A program made the translations under genes and the position numbers. This document shows, piece by piece, positions 60,255 through 64,000 of a stretch of 64,000 nucleotides of DNA; within the stretch, counting starts at the first letter, position 1; every line of letters starts with the position of its first letter. This DNA comes from Pectobacterium versatile (GTDB lineage Bacteria > Pseudomonadota > Gammaproteobacteria > Enterobacterales > Enterobacteriaceae), in the NCBI RefSeq assembly GCF_020166435.1, contig NZ_JAINZP010000006.1:1-64000 (forward strand), read 5' to 3'. A model generated the notes under the pieces. That model saw only the letters and a list, made by a program, of their open reading frames with translations. It was not told the origin of the DNA and made no database searches.

Positions 60255-60464
60255 GTAGATGCTCATTCCACCTTCTATGCTTGCTTCGGCTTCATAATCC
60301 TGGGAATGACGCAGAGCCAATTTGAGGTGCCTATCGTCCAACTCCAGATGAAGATGCAAATCTCCATCGGGCCTTCCGGACATAACGTTGAGTGAGGCAC
60401 CATTCTGTTGTCTGACAGACCTGATATTTTCAACGCTTACCGTTTATCGGTAAGCGTTTTTTTT
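60255..60464 (+). ncRNA. glmZ: GlmZ small RNA
   Basis: About 210 nt, starting GTAGATGCTCATTCCA, with GGAATGACGCAGAGCC, TATCGTCCA, ACGTTGAGTGAGGCACC and TTGTCTGACAGACCTG, all matching E. coli GlmZ in order. It ends in a terminator at 60432-60464 (AACGCTTACCG / CGGTAAGCGTT, T8). GlmZ base-pairs with glmS mRNA with Hfq and activates glucosamine-6-phosphate synthase; RapZ and GlmY control its cleavage by RNase E. Location next to hemY is the same as in E. coli. Confidence 0.94.
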
Positions 60465-60529
60465 CGTCTGAGGAAAATGTTCGGTAACCGCCTTCTGTCG
60501 GGCTATTCAGGACGGGCCATACAAAAGAA

Positions 60530-60553
60530 TAAGGCTCCAAAAAAGGAGCCTTA
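60530..60553 (-). terminator. hemY terminator
   Basis: TAAGGCTCC / GGAGCCTTA with a 6-base loop just after the hemY stop on the minus strand, followed by ATTCTTTTG. Confidence 0.8.
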
Positions 60554-60573
60554 TGAAAGGAATAGTGCAGCGA

Positions 60574-61773
60574 CTAGTCGGCAGGCTGCTGTAGTGTGAG
60601 CAACAACCCTTCGCGCCGCATTTGGGCCGCTTCATCCGGCAGACGCAACCGATCGAGTGCATCGGCACGCCAGGCATAATCATAAGCGTCTGGGCGTAAC
60701 TCTAGCGCGGTGCGGAAGGCATCGCTGGCCTGCTGCCATTCGCCGTGTTTCATCAGCAACTGACCTAACGTACTGCTCAACAGCGCAGTAGCGCCTTGCT
60801 GCTTGATGTACTGGTGCAGTACTTTTTCCAGCTGTTCTGGGTTTCCGGCTTTGAGGCGCGGCATCAGCAAGATCAAGCGCTCGTCATACTGACGTTTGAG
60901 ACCGTCGAGAATGATCTTCTGGGCGGTATCATGATCGTCACAATCGATCAGATGCTCAACCATCGCGACCTGAAGCGGGATCTCATGGCGCACTTTACGG
61001 CTCTGGTTATTCCACCACGACTTCAGCCCTTCGCTGCCGCCATCCGCCATCGCCTGATTCATCAGACCGATATAGGCCTGCTGTTGCAGATCCAGCAGAC
61101 GTTCTTCAGGGTACAGGTTGATCTTGCGCATCGCAGGCAGAATATCCAACAGCGCACTATAGGCGTGAGTACGTAGGAAAGCCTGTTCCGCTAAACGTAG
61201 AACCTCAGGGTGGCGAGGCGCGACCTCCAGCAGTTTGTCCACGCCGTGACGTGCAGCATGATCTTCATTACGCGCTAGCTGAATACGCACGCGCGTAATA
61301 TCTACCGGAAGCTGATCGGTATCTGCAACCTCGGCGGCGCGCTCCAGATATTGCTTGGTACGGAACTCGTCACCGCGCTGCTGGGCGGCTTCGGCTGCCA
61401 GCAGGTAGTTAACCACGGGCTGCTCGGCATGGTCGGCATTACGCGTTAGTAGCTTCTCTACCTGTAAATAATCTCCCTCGGCCAGCTTGAGCAACGCGGC
61501 TTTGGTCTGTTTTCTGGCGCGAGTGCGTTTGCGGCCGAGGAACCAGCCGCGCGTGCGGGATCCGGTACGAAAGATCCGGCGGAGCACCCATTCCACCGCC
61601 AAAAAGGCGAGGAAGAACAGTACCAGCATGATGACCAGACCGGTCACGCTGGTTTGAATATCGTAGTTATCCGTTTGGATCAGGACGTAGCCTTGGTGGC
61701 CTGCGACGATCGGGCCGATCACCATGCCTGCGATCAGGATCAGGAACAGCAATAAGACTTTCAGCATGTTCAC
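60574..61773 (-). CDS. hemY: HemY, haem biosynthesis-associated TPR protein
   Basis: 399 residues. Two N-terminal membrane segments ([40 protein letters not shown]) and a cytosolic or periplasmic TPR-like helical domain ([39 protein letters not shown]). Exact biochemical role unsettled; conserved in the hemCDXY operon. Overlaps hemX by 4 bases. Confidence 0.94.
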   Translation of the reverse strand: MNMLKVLLLFLILIAGMVIGPIVAGHQGYVLIQTDNYDIQTSVTGLVIMLVLFFLAFLAVEWVLRRIFRTGSRTRGWFLGRKRTRARKQTKAALLKLAEGDYLQVEKLLTRNADHAEQPVVNYLLAAEAAQQRGDEFRTKQYLERAAEVADTDQLPVDITRVRIQLARNEDHAARHGVDKLLEVAPRHPEVLRLAEQAFLRTHAYSALLDILPAMRKINLYPEERLLDLQQQAYIGLMNQAMADGGSEGLKSWWNNQSRKVRHEIPLQVAMVEHLIDCDDHDTAQKIILDGLKRQYDERLILLMPRLKAGNPEQLEKVLHQYIKQQGATALLSSTLGQLLMKHGEWQQASDAFRTALELRPDAYDYAWRADALDRLRLPDEAAQMRREGLLLTLQQPAD

Positions 61774-62894
61774 TCTCCCTGTTGTGTGGCTGGCGCCTGA
61801 GCCAGCAGGTTACGAACGCGCGTTTGCATCAGTTTTTCCAACAGCACCTGACTTTGTAGCTCCGTTGGGACATCCAGTGAAACTGACTGCTGGCTTAAGG
61901 CATCGAGCTGATCCAAAAAGGCCTGCGTCGTGGGATCGGTGGTATTGAAGTAGGCGCGAACCCAAGTTGCTGCCGTTTCCAGCGACTGTTTGTACACTTC
62001 ATTCTGGTGGCGCGGAATGGCCTGTGCGGCAACCAGCAGACGTGAGCGGATATTCTCGCGCAGGTACACATCCTGATTCGGTGCCAGCAGCGGTTCGGCC
62101 GCGCTGTCACGGCGGCGAATGGTGATAAAATCAGCCAGGAAATTGTGCCAGCTCTTGCTGAGATTTTGTCGCCACTCGCTCAAAGAGGCGGACAGCTCTG
62201 TGCTGTTGGCATCCATCGGCGCTTCATCGGTATTGTTGTCGGCGAGCTGCAAGTTGTCCAACTGGTCGGTTAGCTGATTTACTTTCAGGATAATGCCGTC
62301 AAAATCGACCTGACTGACGCCAGCCAGTGCCCCAATATCGTTGGTCAGCGCGCGGCGGATTTCTATCAGGCTGGGATCGTTCATTTCCGCCAGACTAGCA
62401 TCCGCGCTTTTCAGCAACGCGCCTGCGGTGGTGACGTCTTTGTCGCTCCACAGCTTGCGCCCTGCCAGTTTCACCAGAAAATCTGCCTGAGCGATTAGCC
62501 AGGTATTGGTGTCATGGCTGGAAAGCGCTGCTAGCTTATCGCGCAGCTCGTCTGATTGACGCGTTAGCGCCTCAAGACGCTGTGCGGCAGTCTCCTGTGC
62601 TTTGCTTTGCTGCTGTTGAGCGTCCAGCCACTGCTGTTGCTCTTGCTTATGCTGCTGCTGCAATGCGTTTAACTGCGTTTCCAGACGTTGCAGCGCAGCG
62701 GTTTCTTTCTGCGCCTGCTGGTGGCCGTGGTAATACAAGCCCGCGCCTATTGCCAGCGCAATCACAATCGCGATCGCCCCGAGCACGGCACCGCTACGTT
62801 TGGGCTGCGGTGCAGGATCCTGTTGCTGATGCGCGGGTTCAACCCGTTCAGCAACCTCGTCGGATGGAGCTGTGGGGGTATTGTGTTCCGTCAT
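61770..62894 (-). CDS. hemX: HemX, membrane protein of the hemCDXY operon
   Basis: 374 residues from the ATG at 62894 ([18 protein letters not shown]). One membrane segment (about 43-62, [19 protein letters not shown]) then a Gln-rich coiled coil ([18 protein letters not shown]). Once thought to be a uroporphyrinogen methyltransferase, but no catalytic motif is seen; function uncertain. The upstream start at 62909 adds five residues. Confidence 0.92.
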   Translation of the reverse strand: MTEHNTPTAPSDEVAERVEPAHQQQDPAPQPKRSGAVLGAIAIVIALAIGAGLYYHGHQQAQKETAALQRLETQLNALQQQHKQEQQQWLDAQQQQSKAQETAAQRLEALTRQSDELRDKLAALSSHDTNTWLIAQADFLVKLAGRKLWSDKDVTTAGALLKSADASLAEMNDPSLIEIRRALTNDIGALAGVSQVDFDGIILKVNQLTDQLDNLQLADNNTDEAPMDANSTELSASLSEWRQNLSKSWHNFLADFITIRRRDSAAEPLLAPNQDVYLRENIRSRLLVAAQAIPRHQNEVYKQSLETAATWVRAYFNTTDPTTQAFLDQLDALSQQSVSLDVPTELQSQVLLEKLMQTRVRNLLAQAPATQQGE

Positions 62895-62917
62895 AATGGT
62901 ACATCCCATGATCAGGT

Positions 62918-63658
62918 TTATTGTAGTGCGCGCACGAGCGCATCGTTATCGGCGTTATCAGCCACTCGGATATCGCGCCAGCCAAGCTGACGACCCTGTT
63001 CTGCCAGTCGTTCGCTGACGACGATCAGTTGGCAGCCGAGTAACCAGGAAGCCCGATAGTAATCAGGTACTAAAGTATAGATCCGTTGTAGCATTTCTCC
63101 GCTGGTGATCACCAGTTTGTCGATGCCTATTTGTTGCCAGTGGCGGCTTTGCTCCGGCCCATCATAGTGAACGTCCCTACGCTGATAGCATTCACAGTAG
63201 GTTACCTGCGCGCCTCGCTCGGTTAGCGTCTCTCCCAGCAGTTCCCTTCCACCATTGCCACGTAATAATAGTGCACGTTTCCCCGCAACATCTTGTAGGT
63301 CAGGCAGTTGCAATAGCGTTTCGCTGGTTTCGCGCTCAGGCGGATAGGTTACCGGATGTGCGCTGATTTTATGTAGCGCCAGTGCCGTGGTACGGCCGAT
63401 GGCGTAATAAGCGAGGTGGGCAGGCCAGCTGATGCCCGTACGTGCCAGCATCGGATCGGCGTAATGAATCGCGTGTTGTGAGAGCGCAAACACCAGATCG
63501 TCGGCGCTCAGTGCCTGTAATAGTGAAGGCAGGCTGGCGAGTTCTCGTCCGGGTGAAAACTCGATCAGCGGGCTGTGCCAGGCGTTATAGCCGAGCTTTC
63601 TTAAACGGGTCACCAGTTGTTCGCCAGTTGGTGACGGACGGGTAACCAGAATAGTCAT
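62918..63658 (-). CDS. hemD: Uroporphyrinogen-III synthase
   Basis: 246 residues. Cyclises hydroxymethylbilane with inversion of ring [56 protein letters not shown] and [19 protein letters not shown] are typical of the two-domain fold. Overlaps hemC by 4 bases. Confidence 0.95.
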   Translation of the reverse strand: MTILVTRPSPTGEQLVTRLRKLGYNAWHSPLIEFSPGRELASLPSLLQALSADDLVFALSQHAIHYADPMLARTGISWPAHLAYYAIGRTTALALHKISAHPVTYPPERETSETLLQLPDLQDVAGKRALLLRGNGGRELLGETLTERGAQVTYCECYQRRDVHYDGPEQSRHWQQIGIDKLVITSGEMLQRIYTLVPDYYRASWLLGCQLIVVSERLAEQGRQLGWRDIRVADNADNDALVRALQ

Positions 63659-64000
63659 GATGAGCTTGACCCTTGATAAACGGCTTGAAGGATGGCGCTG
63701 GCACCTTTTGCCAGTAGCTCTTCAGCCAGTGCAATCCCGAGTTGTTCGGCATCGGAGACGCTTCCTTTACGTTCACCGACGATCATTTGGCTGCCGTCTG
63801 GCGCGCCAACCAGCGCACGCAGCCACAGCGTATCGCCTTCCAGTTCGGCGTAGCTGCCAATCGGTACCTGACAGCCGCCTTCAAGGCGCACATTCATCGC
63901 GCGTTCAGCCAGTACGCGGGCTGCGGTAGCGGGGTGATTCAGCGGGGCAAGGAGTTGACGGACATGTTCGTCATCCAAACGGCATTCGATGCCGATAGCA
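63655..64000 (-). CDS. hemC: Porphobilinogen deaminase, C-terminal part
   Basis: Only the last 114 or so codons are inside the window; the 5' end lies beyond base 64000. [20 protein letters not shown], then [20 protein letters not shown] and [14 protein letters not shown], the end of hydroxymethylbilane synthase including the dipyrromethane-cofactor Cys in GGCQVP. First gene of the hemCDXY operon. Confidence 0.95.
   Translation of the reverse strand, partial: AIGIECRLDDEHVRQLLAPLNHPATAARVLAERAMNVRLEGGCQVPIGSYAELEGDTLWLRALVGAPDGSQMIVGERKGSVSDAEQLGIALAEELLAKGASAILQAVYQGSSSS

Overview
The window is chromosomal DNA of a soft-rot enterobacterium, most likely Pectobacterium. Gene order and protein sequences follow the Escherichia coli 84-86 min region closely (murB-birA; hdfR-maoP-comM-ilvLGMEDA-ilvYC; ppiC-rep-gppA-rhlB-trxA-rho; the enterobacterial common antigen cluster; yifK; the tRNA-Arg/His/Leu/Pro array; glmZ; hemYXDC), with putA and a 2-succinocysteine-type operon inserted as in soft-rot relatives. 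No rRNA gene is present, but the terminator region of an rRNA operon survives just upstream of murB.

Layout. 1-2733: a pile of insertion sequences (an IS256-type element split by an IS3-family element and fused to a second IS3-type orfB) lying in the trailer of an rRNA operon. 3059-5052: murB-birA. 5445-7463: degenerate IS5/IS903 and IS1 remains and a wrecked sugar-permease gene (yjfF-like). 7485-17412: hdfR, maoP, comM and the complete ilvLGMEDA operon with its attenuator and an intact ilvG. 17430-21664: an AT-rich accessory island between ilvA and a DUF2461 gene. It carries an orphan type VI secretion module: an hcp gene stopped by an internal amber codon, a pesticin-like muramidase effector, and two LprI-type periplasmic immunity genes plus the stub of a third. 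These are separated by repeated pieces of the ilvA terminator and of the DUF2461 5' end. An unrecognised lipoprotein gene follows. 21665-25796: DUF2461 gene, an LprI-like gene overlapping ilvY, ilvC. 25879-31719: oxidoreductase/LysR pair, a putP remnant and intact putA. 31813-39283: ppiC, rep, gppA, rhlB, trxA, rho. 39490-51661: enterobacterial common antigen genes wecA to wecG, without rffH. 52029-54124: yifK and four tRNA genes. 54427-59889: lyase, acetyltransferase, polar amino acid ABC transporter and M20 deacetylase, matching the S-(2-succino)cysteine recycling pathway that uses S-(2-succino)lyase. 59914-64000: glmZ small RNA with sigma-54 promoter and GlrR sites, then hemY, hemX, hemD and the 3' part of hemC.

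How it fits together. Most of the window is core metabolism: branched-chain amino acid synthesis, proline breakdown, ECA assembly, haem synthesis, transcription termination and RNA handling. The most unusual part is the 17.4-21.7 kb island, an effector-immunity cassette with traces of repeated recombination. The insertion sequence debris around murB-birA suggests a past rearrangement: in E. coli murB-birA follows rrnB while hdfR follows rrnC.
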